Shown here in pieces: positions 27,379 to 35,207 of a DNA stretch of 64,000 nucleotides (within the stretch, counting starts at the first letter, position 1; each line of letters begins with the position of its first letter). The translations under genes and the position numbers were made by a program. The stretch covers positions 25,707-89,706 of the forward strand of contig NZ_MJEI01000089.1 in the NCBI RefSeq assembly GCF_002095395.1, written 5' to 3'. The notes beneath the pieces were generated by a model that did not search any database, was not told the DNA's origin, and saw only the letters and a program-made list of their open reading frames with translations. Origin of the DNA: Williamsia sp. 1135 (GTDB lineage: Bacteria > Actinomycetota > Actinomycetes > Mycobacteriales > Mycobacteriaceae).

Positions 27379-27987
27379 TCACAATTCGATCGTGATGGCG
27401 CGAATCAGCCGCCGGATGACATCGAGCATCTCCGCACGCGCCTTCTCCGGTTCATCGGACCGTGAAACATACAGCGCAGCCTCGTCGATGGCACCGATCA
27501 TGACGTGGGCGAGAGGCCGGACCGGCTGGTCGGGCACGGCACCGGTGGCGACGCCCTGCGCGATCAGCGCCTCGACCATTCCGAGGGCGTACCGCTGCCC
27601 GATCTCGCGCCACTGATCCCAACCGAGCACGGCCGGCGCTTCGATCAGGACGATCCGGTGGACCTGCGGATCCGCGCACAGCTCGAGCCACCTCTGCGCG
27701 CCCACCTCGAGTGCGGCGATCGGGTCGGCGATCGCCGCCTCGGTCATGGCCGACCCGATCTGCTCCAGCAACTCCTCCTCGATCTTTTCGAAGACCGCCA
27801 GGAAGAGTTCGGCCTTGTCGGCGAACTGGTGGTACAGCGCTCCCCTGGTCACCCCGGCAGCGGCCGCGATCGCCTGGGTTCCGACGGCGCTGAAACCCTG
27901 GTCGGCGAACAGGGTGCGGGCAGCCCTGACCAGCGCAGCCCTGGTGACGGCGGTGCGATCGGCTTGCGTGCGACGATTGACTTCCAT
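27379..27987 (-). CDS. TetR-family regulator
   Basis: The 202-residue protein has a classic TetR DNA-binding domain: RAALVRAARTLFADQGFSAVGTQAIAAAAGVTRG (quoted loosely, residues 17-50) followed by ALYHQFADKAELFLAVFE. The C-terminal domain contains HRIVLIEAPAVLGWDQWRE, a pattern seen in many actinobacterial TetR proteins with a TetR_C_33-like effector domain. It is divergent from an alpha/beta hydrolase gene 60 bp away, which is its likely target together with itself. Direct repeats ACTTCCATGC cover its own start codon and the intergenic DNA. The ligand is unknown. Confidence 0.9.
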   Translation of the reverse strand: MEVNRRTQADRTAVTRAALVRAARTLFADQGFSAVGTQAIAAAAGVTRGALYHQFADKAELFLAVFEKIEEELLEQIGSAMTEAAIADPIAALEVGAQRWLELCADPQVHRIVLIEAPAVLGWDQWREIGQRYALGMVEALIAQGVATGAVPDQPVRPLAHVMIGAIDEAALYVSRSDEPEKARAEMLDVIRRLIRAITIEL

Positions 27988-28041
27988 GCAGTCTGTATGT
28001 AACTTCCATGCTAGGTGTACGTAAGTGACTAATGGAGGTTA
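27980..28041. promoter_or_regulatory. Candidate TetR operator region, divergent promoter
   Basis: ACTTCCATGC occurs at 27980-27989 and 28002-28011, and a near-inverted copy ATGGAGGTTA lies at 28032-28041. TGTAYGTAA also repeats at 27994 and 28016. One of these sets is probably the operator; I cannot say which. Confidence 0.4.
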
Positions 28042-28047
28042 CCCGTC

Positions 28048-28902
28048 ATGGCCACGATCGAGACAACGCTGGGGACAATCGAGTACCGCACAGTCGGACC
28101 CGACCATTCCGAGAAACCGCCCGTCCTGTTCATCCACGGCGCCCTCGTCGACGCCGAGCTGTGGCGAAAACCCGCCGAGCTGCTCGCGGCGCAGGGCTAC
28201 CGGTGCTACTTGCCGACCTTGCCGCTCGGCTCCCATCGCATCCCGATGAAGCCGGACGCGGAACTCAGTCCGACCACGATCGCCGGACTGATCCGCGAGC
28301 TCATCGTCGGCCTCGATCTGCATGATGCGACGTTGGTCGGCAACGACACGGGCGGTGCGCTGTGTCAGTTCACGATCGACGCCCACCCCGAGCACGTAGG
28401 CCGGCTGGTTCTCACGAATTGCGACGCCTTCGACACCTTCCCGCCGTTCCCCTTCGACGTCATCTTCAAGCTCCTCAAGGTGCCCGGAGTCCTGAAGCCG
28501 TCGATGAAGCTCATGAAGTTCCAGGCCCTGCGTCACTCGCCGCTGGGGTTCGGGCTCCTGGCGAACGATCCCGACCCCGATCCCACCGCGTCGTGGGTCG
28601 CCCCCGCCCAGGAGTCGGCCGAGATCCGACGCGACATCATCCGGCTCTTCGCGAACATCCGGCCTGCAGAGCTCGACGCAGTCACCCGCCGGCTGGGGTC
28701 GTTCGACAAGCCGGTGAAACTGGTCTGGGGCATGGCGGACAAGAGCTTCAAGCCCGAGCTCGGCCGGCGGCTGGCGGCGCAGTTCCCGAACGCGACGTTC
28801 ACCGAGGTCCCGGGTGCCAGGACGTTTGTGTCCCTGGACAACCCGGCCCCGGTGGCGGACGCGGTGGTCCAGATCTCGACGCAGACCTCGTCCGCCCCAT
28901 AG
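28048..28902 (+). CDS. Alpha/beta hydrolase with Asp nucleophile motif
   Basis: The 284-residue protein has the oxyanion-hole segment VLFIHGALVDAELW (residues 26-39) and nucleophile elbow LVGNDTGGALCQ, placing Asp100 where haloalkane dehalogenases and epoxide hydrolases carry Asp. The C-terminal region VPGARTFVSLDNP aligns with the usual GHF-x-x-x-D-x-P histidine block, but Arg-Thr replaces His, and no His is seen in the last third. It may therefore be catalytically altered or inactive. It is divergently paired with a TetR regulator, a layout typical for inducible xenobiotic hydrolases. Substrate unknown. Confidence 0.88.
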   Translation: MATIETTLGTIEYRTVGPDHSEKPPVLFIHGALVDAELWRKPAELLAAQGYRCYLPTLPLGSHRIPMKPDAELSPTTIAGLIRELIVGLDLHDATLVGNDTGGALCQFTIDAHPEHVGRLVLTNCDAFDTFPPFPFDVIFKLLKVPGVLKPSMKLMKFQALRHSPLGFGLLANDPDPDPTASWVAPAQESAEIRRDIIRLFANIRPAELDAVTRRLGSFDKPVKLVWGMADKSFKPELGRRLAAQFPNATFTEVPGARTFVSLDNPAPVADAVVQISTQTSSAP

Positions 28903-28925
28903 GAATCCCGACGCCCACGGCAAGG

Positions 28926-28957
28926 CGCCACGCCCGTGTTCGAACACGGGCGTGGCG
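28926..28957. terminator. 32-bp perfect palindrome, bidirectional terminator
   Basis: CGCCACGCCCGTGTTC is followed directly by its reverse complement, giving a 16-bp hairpin arm with no spacer. It lies between the convergent hydrolase and DUF1772 genes. There is no T run. Confidence 0.6.
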
Positions 28958-28977
28958 ACGGTAGACGGGCGTCAGCG

Positions 28978-29454
28978 CTACCGGGTGACGGCGCCGATGA
29001 CGAGGACGGCGAACGCCGCGGTGTGGACCGCCGCTCGCGCGATGTTCCATCGAACCCATGAGGCCTCGAAAACGTCACGTACAGCGCGGAGGTCGCCGAT
29101 CCGATCGGGATCCCCCGCCGCCTCGAGCTTGTTGTTCAACGGGATGTTGAACGCCATCGTGATCACCAGACCCAGCCCGTACAGAACAGCACCCGCCACG
29201 ATCCACCAGAACATCCGGTGGTCGCGATAGGTCGCCGCGGCGATGACTGTGAAGCCGAGTCCGCCGAAGAACAACAGCAGGAACAGCGGGTTCACGATGA
29301 CAACGTTGATGCGTTGCATCGAGGAGACGAAGCTCTTGTCATCGGTCTGGCCGAGCCCGGGCATGACGGCATATGCGAATGAGGCGAACAGTCCGGCGAT
29401 CAGGCCGACCGAGACGACGCCGAGGATCAGGGCGGATTCTCGCAGCCCGGTCAT
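28978..29454 (-). CDS. DUF1772 (anthrone oxygenase-like) membrane protein
   Basis: The 158-residue integral membrane protein has four hydrophobic segments, with GLIAGLFASFAYAVMPGLG after helix 1 and FNIPLNNKLEAAGDP in a later loop, both typical of DUF1772. The open frame starts at 29460, but the ATG at 29454 makes an ATGA overlap with the upstream NmrA-like gene and is preferred. The pair DUF1772 plus NmrA-like reductase next to an AraC regulator is common in actinobacteria. Function of the family is poorly known; some eukaryotic homologues oxidise anthrones. Confidence 0.88.
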   Translation of the reverse strand: MTGLRESALILGVVSVGLIAGLFASFAYAVMPGLGQTDDKSFVSSMQRINVVIVNPLFLLLFFGGLGFTVIAAATYRDHRMFWWIVAGAVLYGLGLVITMAFNIPLNNKLEAAGDPDRIGDLRAVRDVFEASWVRWNIARAAVHTAAFAVLVIGAVTR

Positions 29455-30290
29455 GACCAAACCCCCTGCGCCACGGCCTTCTTGACGACATCACCGAAGT
29501 CAACTGCGTCGCGCCCCAGGAGCTCACGGACTCCGCTCGCCGTCCGGGAGTTCCGACCGTCGAACAGGGTGCCGAACAGGGCGATCACCATCTCGGCGTA
29601 CTCATCGGGTACACCGGCCTCGGCCATGCCGGCCCGGTACTCATCGAGGCCCACCTGGATGAAGGCGATGTCGCGCCCGAGTTCGCGCCCGATCTCTGCG
29701 GTGGCCTCGGCGAACGTCAGAAGTCGCGGTCCGGTCAGCTCATAGACACGGCCATCGTGCCCGTCACCGGTCAACGCCTCCACCGCGGCGTCCGCGATGT
29801 CGTCGGCATCGAGGAACGGCTCCCCCACTGCCCCGACCGGGAGCACCACGGCGCCTTCGTTCACACCGTCGGCGAGGAAGGCTTCGCTGAAGTTCTGCGC
29901 GAACCAACTGCAGCGCAGCACGGTTGCCGTGACGCCAGACGTCAGGACAATGTCCTCGCAGGTCTTCGCCTCCGGCTCGCCCCGTCCGGACAGCAGCACC
30001 AGCCGGTCGACACCGGCGTCGCGGGCCGCCGCGACGAAGGCGGTCATGTCGGCGGCGGACCGAGGCACGATCAGATCAGGCTGGTAGGTCACGTAGACCG
30101 CGCCGGAATTGTGCAGGGCGGGAGACCAGGTCGCGGGGTCGTTCCAATCGAAGACGACGTCGGACGACCGGCTCGCCGATCGGACCGGCAGATCGAGTTG
30201 CCGCAGACGATCGACTACGCGTCGACCGGTCTTGCCGGTCGCGCCGATGACGGTGATGGGACGTTGCCGGCGAGTTGCTGTGTTTGTCAT
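29451..30290 (-). CDS. NmrA-like NAD(P)-binding protein
   Basis: The 279-residue protein is an atypical short-chain dehydrogenase with the glycine motif VIGATGKTGRRVVDRL at residues 14-29, LVLLSGRGEPEA after strand 4, and LRCSWFAQNFSEAFLADGV, as in NmrA/TMR-like redox sensors and quinone reductases. The canonical Tyr-x-x-x-Lys catalytic pair is not evident. It is divergent from the AraC regulator 72 bp away and coupled by ATGA to the DUF1772 gene, so the two probably form an AraC-controlled operon. Substrate unknown. Confidence 0.88.
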   Translation of the reverse strand: MTNTATRRQRPITVIGATGKTGRRVVDRLRQLDLPVRSASRSSDVVFDWNDPATWSPALHNSGAVYVTYQPDLIVPRSAADMTAFVAAARDAGVDRLVLLSGRGEPEAKTCEDIVLTSGVTATVLRCSWFAQNFSEAFLADGVNEGAVVLPVGAVGEPFLDADDIADAAVEALTGDGHDGRVYELTGPRLLTFAEATAEIGRELGRDIAFIQVGLDEYRAGMAEAGVPDEYAEMVIALFGTLFDGRNSRTASGVRELLGRDAVDFGDVVKKAVAQGVWS

Positions 30291-30362
30291 GGTTCCCAGT
30301 ACAGCGGCCCGCTTTGAGCTTATCCATAGCTTCTCCGCTCACTTTCATGTTCAATCGTCTAC

Positions 30363-31289
30363 ATGGATGTCCTGGGAAGCGTGCTGAACGGCCCTCGTGC
30401 GAAGGATGCGTTCCTCCTGCGCTTGGTGATGGCTTCGCCCTGGTCGCTGCGTATCGAGGACGAGGCGCCGTTGACGGTCGTGGTCACGGTCAACGGGACG
30501 AACACCATTCGTTTCGACGACGGTGAGCAGGTGACCGTGCGGCCCGGCGATGTCGCCGTCGTTCGCGGGCCTGAGCCGTACGCGGTCGGAGACGAGTGCG
30601 CGCCGACGGCGATCATCGATCGCGACCAGAACTGCACAAGTCTCGACGGTGTGGACCTCGTCGAGGAGCTGAGCCTCGGTGTGCGCAGTTGGGGCAACAG
30701 CAAAGACGGAGAGTCCGTGTCGCTCGTGGGAACGTACGGCGCGGCGGGCGAAGTGTCTGCACGCCTGCTCGCAGCCCTTCCTCGGCTGATCACGTTGCCG
30801 AACAACAACAATCCCCTGGTATCCCTGCTGTCGGCCGAGATCGACCGTGACGCCCCCGGACAGGAGGTGATGCTCGACCGACTCCTTGATCTCGTCCTGA
30901 TCGACACACTCCGCAGCTGGTTCTCCCGACCTGACTCCGACGGACCGAAATGGATTGCTGCCGAATCTGATCCGGTTGTCGGTCACGCGTTGTCGCTGAT
31001 CCATCACAACCCCGGGCAACCGTGGACGGTCGCCGGCCTGGCGGAGAAGTGCGCGGTGTCGCGCGCCGCACTGGCCCGCCGGTTCACCGACCTGGTCGGT
31101 GAACCCCCGATGGCCTACCTCACCAACTGGCGGCTGTCGATGGCGGCGGATCTTCTCGCGGCCGGCAATGTCACGCTGGAAACCGTTGCACGGCAGGTGG
31201 GATACAGCAGCGCATTCGCATTGAGCGCCGCCTTCAAACGCGTCCGCGGGGTCAGCCCCCGCGACTACCGAGGCTCGCTGGCCGGGTAG
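30363..31289 (+). CDS. AraC-family regulator with cupin sensor domain
   Basis: The 308-residue protein has an N-terminal AraC-type cupin (Cupin_6 style; LRLVMASPWSLRIEDEAPLTVVV at 20-42, then VTVRPGDVAVVRGPEPYAV). A C-terminal double helix-turn-helix spans about 205-303: HNPGQPWTVAGLAEKCAVSRAALARRF and LETVARQVGYSSAFALSAAFKRVRGVSPRDYR, given here in part. It is divergent from the NmrA-DUF1772 genes, which are likely targets. Its stop is 3 bp from the stop of a convergent lipase gene with no room for a terminator. Confidence 0.92.
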   Translation: MDVLGSVLNGPRAKDAFLLRLVMASPWSLRIEDEAPLTVVVTVNGTNTIRFDDGEQVTVRPGDVAVVRGPEPYAVGDECAPTAIIDRDQNCTSLDGVDLVEELSLGVRSWGNSKDGESVSLVGTYGAAGEVSARLLAALPRLITLPNNNNPLVSLLSAEIDRDAPGQEVMLDRLLDLVLIDTLRSWFSRPDSDGPKWIAAESDPVVGHALSLIHHNPGQPWTVAGLAEKCAVSRAALARRFTDLVGEPPMAYLTNWRLSMAADLLAAGNVTLETVARQVGYSSAFALSAAFKRVRGVSPRDYRGSLAG

Positions 31290-31292
31290 CCG

Positions 31293-32234
31293 CTACAGCC
31301 CGAGCCCAGGAGCCACCGGTACGCACGGCACCGGCGGCGCGGATGCCGGATCGAGCGCGCCCAGCACGACGGCCACCGTTCGCGGCGAGGACACGATCGA
31401 CAGATGATCGGACCGGTCTGCCGCGCAGGTGTCCTGCAGCACGATGTTGGTCGTGCCCGGGCCGGGCACGAAACCGTCGGTCCACGGCTCCACGATGCCG
31501 TCGTACCTCGTCATCACGTTGGTGTAGGCAATGCCCGGAACATACGGCGAACCACCGGAATTGATCTTCTGCATGAACGGACTGCCGTAGTTCTCCTGCC
31601 CGCATTCCGGACACGGCAACACCTGATCCGGGTCGAATCCGACGGCCTTGGCCATCGCCTCCAGCTGCAGGTACGCGGCCTGGTCCTGGCCCTTCCAATA
31701 GGGGGCCAGGGAGATGTAGCGATCGACGTACTGCGCTCCGCCGAGGTATTTGAGGTAGTAGGTCGGCATCAGGGTGCCCTCCGAATGGCCGATCAGGTCG
31801 ACCTGCGCGGCTCCTGTCTGCCGGCGCACCCGCGCGATGAGCGAGCCGAGCTGGTCCGCGCTGTCCTCCATCCGGGTCAAGCCGCCGAAACCGCTGACCG
31901 GCCAATTGGTTCCGGGCAGCGTGCCATAGGTCAGCGCGAACACGCAGTACCCCTCGTTTCGCAACGCCGGAATCATCGTCGCCCAGTTGGTCTGGCGATT
32001 TCCGCCGGTGCCGTGCACCAGCACAACAGGATTCGGGTGTTCCGCGGAAGGACGGCACGAGAAGTCGTTGGACCCCGGATACGAACCACCGGGGTTCGCC
32101 ACCTCAGCTCGGGCACCGTCGAAGAAGTCATGGCTCACCGGTTGCGCACCTGCGACGGCCGGCAGCGCGGTCAGCGTCAGCAGCGCGAGCGCCGACCAGG
32201 TCAGGAGCCGAAGAACGGCGGAACGAACATACAT
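31293..32234 (-). CDS. Secreted lipase/esterase (alpha/beta hydrolase), paralogue A
   Basis: The 313-residue protein has a Sec signal peptide (basic YVRSAVLR, hydrophobic core, cut near AVAGAQP about residue 31). A lipase domain follows with VVLVHGTGGNRQTNW at about 70-84 and the nucleophile elbow LIGHSEGTLMP (Ser near 151). The late segment RSDHLSIVSSP supplies the likely catalytic His. Cysteines in FSCRPS, LPCPECGQ, DTCAAD and VPCVPV may form disulphides outside the cell. Its start overlaps the end of the upstream paralogue by 34 bp, so the two are coupled. Similar to class 2 triacylglycerol lipases; true substrate unknown. Confidence 0.88.
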   Translation of the reverse strand: MYVRSAVLRLLTWSALALLTLTALPAVAGAQPVSHDFFDGARAEVANPGGSYPGSNDFSCRPSAEHPNPVVLVHGTGGNRQTNWATMIPALRNEGYCVFALTYGTLPGTNWPVSGFGGLTRMEDSADQLGSLIARVRRQTGAAQVDLIGHSEGTLMPTYYLKYLGGAQYVDRYISLAPYWKGQDQAAYLQLEAMAKAVGFDPDQVLPCPECGQENYGSPFMQKINSGGSPYVPGIAYTNVMTRYDGIVEPWTDGFVPGPGTTNIVLQDTCAADRSDHLSIVSSPRTVAVVLGALDPASAPPVPCVPVAPGLGL

Positions 32235-33220
32235 GGGACATCCCTCGGATCTGTTCGGTCATCGAGCGCGTTCAGCACGTACAGCGCGGCCCGCTGCGAT
32301 CCGCAGATGGCCAGGTGATCACTGTAATCATGTGAACAATTCTCCTGCACAACAATGTTGGTAACGGTGACGTCGGGGCCGCCGGGCAGTTGCCCGCTGG
32401 TGTACGGCACCACGAACTCGTCGTACCGGGTGGAGATGTTGATGTACTCGATGCCGGGAACATACGGACCCCCGTCGGCATGCATCTCGGCGATGAACTC
32501 CGATCCCGACATCATCTGGGCGGCCGAGTAGCACGGCAGGATGCGGGTGGGGTCGAGGCCGAGCGGCAGATTGATGCGGTGCATCACCCCGGCAAACGCC
32601 GAGGTGCCCTGCCACATCGGCGCCAACGAGACATACTTGCGGATCAGGTCCGCGCCACCGAGATACTTCGCCCAGTAGTTCGGCATCAAGGTCCCCTGCG
32701 AGTGCCCCACCACATCGACCTGGGCGGCGCCGGTCGCCTCGAGCACCCGCTCCACGAACACGCCGAACTCTTTGGCACTGTCCTCGATCTTGGCCATCCC
32801 ACCGATGGCCGACAACGGCCACGGCACCCCGGCGATCGCACCGTAGGTCAATGAGAACACCGAGAAGCCCTCGTTGCTGAGCAGCGGCACATAGGTGCCC
32901 CAATTGGTCTGGGCGCCACCACCGGTGCCGTGTACCAGGACCACAGGATGTGGATGGTCGGCCGACGGCGCACGATGCCACTCATTCGCACCGGGGAGGT
33001 CTCCGCCGGGGTTGCGGAGTTCGAACGGTATGCCGGAGAAAAAGTTGTACGCCACCTTGCGCCGGTCGTGCTCGGTGAGCGCGGGAGCGGGGTTCGCGAC
33101 GCCGGGATCGACCCGAAGGGCACGCGGGCCCAGCTTGGCACGCGCGCCCAGCATGCCTCCCACCCGAAGCGGGACAGTCATGGCGTCTCCGAGCAGACGC
33201 CCCACAACATTGTTTGACAC
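32201..33220 (-). CDS. Lipase/esterase (alpha/beta hydrolase), paralogue B
   Basis: The 339-residue protein starts at GTG. It shares with the next gene the segments VVLVHGTGGGAQTNWGTY, FSLTYGAIAGVPWPLSAIGGMAKIEDSA (in part), VVGHSQGTLMPNYWAKYLGG with nucleophile Ser, and YSDHLAICGSQ with the probable catalytic His. No clear signal peptide is visible: the first 40 residues are mildly basic with a weakly hydrophobic stretch, so it may be cytoplasmic or exported by another route. Tandem duplication with the downstream gene is evident. It is divergent from a beta-propeller gene. Confidence 0.85.
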   Translation of the reverse strand: MSNNVVGRLLGDAMTVPLRVGGMLGARAKLGPRALRVDPGVANPAPALTEHDRRKVAYNFFSGIPFELRNPGGDLPGANEWHRAPSADHPHPVVLVHGTGGGAQTNWGTYVPLLSNEGFSVFSLTYGAIAGVPWPLSAIGGMAKIEDSAKEFGVFVERVLEATGAAQVDVVGHSQGTLMPNYWAKYLGGADLIRKYVSLAPMWQGTSAFAGVMHRINLPLGLDPTRILPCYSAAQMMSGSEFIAEMHADGGPYVPGIEYINISTRYDEFVVPYTSGQLPGGPDVTVTNIVVQENCSHDYSDHLAICGSQRAALYVLNALDDRTDPRDVPCMFVPPFFGS

Positions 33221-33311
33221 ATGGTCAGACTAAACGGTCGTCCAGTTCGCCTCGAACGTCCGATCTGACCGACCATGGCGGCCGAGTTCGGGGCGTGTCC
33301 CCCGTGGTTGG

Positions 33312-34598
33312 ATGGACGACATGCTCAAAGGCCGGTCCGCACCCGGGATAGGGATCGTTGTACTGACCCTCTCGATCGCGATGGTGATCAGTGTCGGACT
33401 CATTCTCTCGATGGGAACCTCCGCGACGACATCCGGCGACTTCGCGAACGGCCAACTCCGCTCCTATCAGGGCGAGCCCACCGAACAGTGGAGTCTGGAC
33501 CTCACCGACATGCGCACGTACGGCGAAGGCGCGACTCCCGTCGTCGCCGGAACCCTCGGCGACATCTGGTTGATCGCGTATCCATCCGGTCTCGGTACGA
33601 CGTATCTCGCGATCGATCGCCGCAACGGCGAACGCCTATGGGATGTGCCCATCGACGCCGGGCTGGGCTCGTGCTCGATCAACGGGCAGGGCGAGCTGGG
33701 GTGCGCGCTGAGCCTCACCGATCAGCCCGATGGTTTCTATCTCGCCGATCTCACCTCCGGTGAACTCCGCGAGCGATCCGACATCAAGAACACCAGGGCG
33801 GTCACGGGATTCGGTCCGGACTTCTTGCGGGTGAACGATTCGGGCTACCAGGTCAGCCGCAACGCCCCGGACGGACGCCAGATCTGGGCTCGGACGTTCG
33901 CCGCCGCGGCGAAGGTCGAGGTCCGGGACGATGTCGTCGCCATCAGCGCCTCCGACGGTTCCAAGCACATCGTCGACCCCGCGACAGGTGTCGACCGGAT
34001 CGGGTGCGACTCGTGCGACATGGAGATCTACCCCTCTGGCGTCGCGCTGCAGTTCACGGGCACCGACGAACAGCGCGTCGAGTTCTACCGCACCGACGGC
34101 ACCCGCACCTCGGTCAACGACAAACAGCAGCTGGTCTCAGGCACCTCGGTGCTCCCGGTGACCACCGGAACCGGGCCTGCTCAGGTCATGCAGACGCAGG
34201 GCACCTACGCGGTCTTCGATCCCTCCGACGCGCAGCGGCTCTGGCAGATCACCGATCCCGAACTGTCAAAGGTCAACACCCGCCCGTGCGGGTCGGTGGT
34301 GATCTTCGCCCTCAAGGACGCCACCCGGACGGCCTTCGACCTGCGTTCCGGTGAACAGCTCGGCAAGTTCGCCCGCCCCAATCTGATGAATCCGGCGGCC
34401 AACGTCGACTACCTGTCGTGCGTCGGGCAGGGCGGCGACATCGCCGTTTTCGGCAACGGCGGCGAACTCACCGCGTTCGATGTTCGCGACGGCTCCATTG
34501 CCTGGCAGCGGTCGATCGTCGGTGGTCAGGCCGAGGTCGTGGACGGATATCTGGTGCTCGAAGAGGGCAGCACGCTCACTATGCTGGCCCCGTCGTAA
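33312..34598 (+). CDS. Membrane-anchored PQQ-type beta-propeller protein
   Basis: The 428-residue protein has one N-terminal membrane helix (GIGIVVLTLSIAMVISVGLILSM, about 13-35). A large extracytoplasmic part follows, made of repeated strands such as YLAIDRRNGERLWDVPID, YAVFDPSDAQRLWQITDP and LTAFDVRDGSIAWQRSIV, which are PQQ-like (BamB-type) propeller blades. No PQQ ligand set is visible, so it is probably a binding or sensing scaffold, not a quinoprotein. It lies 27 bp before an ECF sigma factor and is likely cotranscribed. A role as an envelope sensor for that sigma factor is inference. Confidence 0.82.
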   Translation: MDDMLKGRSAPGIGIVVLTLSIAMVISVGLILSMGTSATTSGDFANGQLRSYQGEPTEQWSLDLTDMRTYGEGATPVVAGTLGDIWLIAYPSGLGTTYLAIDRRNGERLWDVPIDAGLGSCSINGQGELGCALSLTDQPDGFYLADLTSGELRERSDIKNTRAVTGFGPDFLRVNDSGYQVSRNAPDGRQIWARTFAAAAKVEVRDDVVAISASDGSKHIVDPATGVDRIGCDSCDMEIYPSGVALQFTGTDEQRVEFYRTDGTRTSVNDKQQLVSGTSVLPVTTGTGPAQVMQTQGTYAVFDPSDAQRLWQITDPELSKVNTRPCGSVVIFALKDATRTAFDLRSGEQLGKFARPNLMNPAANVDYLSCVGQGGDIAVFGNGGELTAFDVRDGSIAWQRSIVGGQAEVVDGYLVLEEGSTLTMLAPS

Positions 34599-34625
34599 AA
34601 CCATTTCCGAATTGGGCGTCGGAAA

Positions 34626-35207
34626 ATGCCCGGCTCCGACGACGATAGGTATGTGAGCGGCACAGCAGGAAACTTCTCAGGAGGCACGTCGCCGCCTGGT
34701 GGCCGGGCGTTGTTGGCGATCTACGACGATGCGCTGCCTGCGGTGTACGGCTACCTGATCCGCCGGACCAGGGACAAGGGCGTCGCCGAAGACCTCACAT
34801 CGGAGACGTTCCTGGCCGCGATGGACCACGCCCGGGGCGATGACCCGCACGATCCGTCGATCCCCTGGCTCATCGGAATCGCGCGGCACAAACTGGCCGA
34901 CCACTGGCGGCGCATGCAGCGCACCCCGATACCGGTCGAAGAGGTACCGGACGGCCCAGCCGACGATCAGTGGGACGTACATCTCAATCGCATGCTCGCC
35001 GAGTACACGCTACTTCGGTTGTCCGACACCCACCGGGCAGTCCTGACCCTGCGCTACGTCGATGATTGCACCGTCGCCCAGTGCGCCGAACTGCTCGACC
35101 GCACCGTCACCGCGACCGAGGCACTGCTCACGAGGGCAAAGCGGGCCTTCCGTGCGTCCTATCCCTCCGATCCAGCCACGTCCGCAGCGAAGGGAGGCCG
35201 GCGATGA
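34626..35207 (+). CDS. ECF-type RNA polymerase sigma factor
   Basis: This 193-residue protein has sigma region 2 (YDDALPAVYGYLIRRTRDKGVAEDLTSETFLAAM, residues about 36-69, shown in part) and the WLIGIARHKLADHWRR segment. Sigma region 4 (LSDTHRAVLTLRYVDDCTVAQCAELLDRTVTATEALLTRAKRAF, about 131-175) follows. A GTG at 34653 is an alternative start. The stop overlaps the next gene as ATGA, a coupling usual for sigma/anti-sigma pairs, but the partner here is a VOC-domain protein. No C-terminal SnoaL extension is present. Target promoters are unknown. Confidence 0.9.
   Translation: MPGSDDDRYVSGTAGNFSGGTSPPGGRALLAIYDDALPAVYGYLIRRTRDKGVAEDLTSETFLAAMDHARGDDPHDPSIPWLIGIARHKLADHWRRMQRTPIPVEEVPDGPADDQWDVHLNRMLAEYTLLRLSDTHRAVLTLRYVDDCTVAQCAELLDRTVTATEALLTRAKRAFRASYPSDPATSAAKGGRR

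Noticed and set aside
33221..33273. GGTCAGA/TCTGACC inverted repeat between the lipase and the beta-propeller gene
   Set aside because: Seven-bp arms 34 bp apart; too weak to name an operator, though it lies in a divergent promoter.
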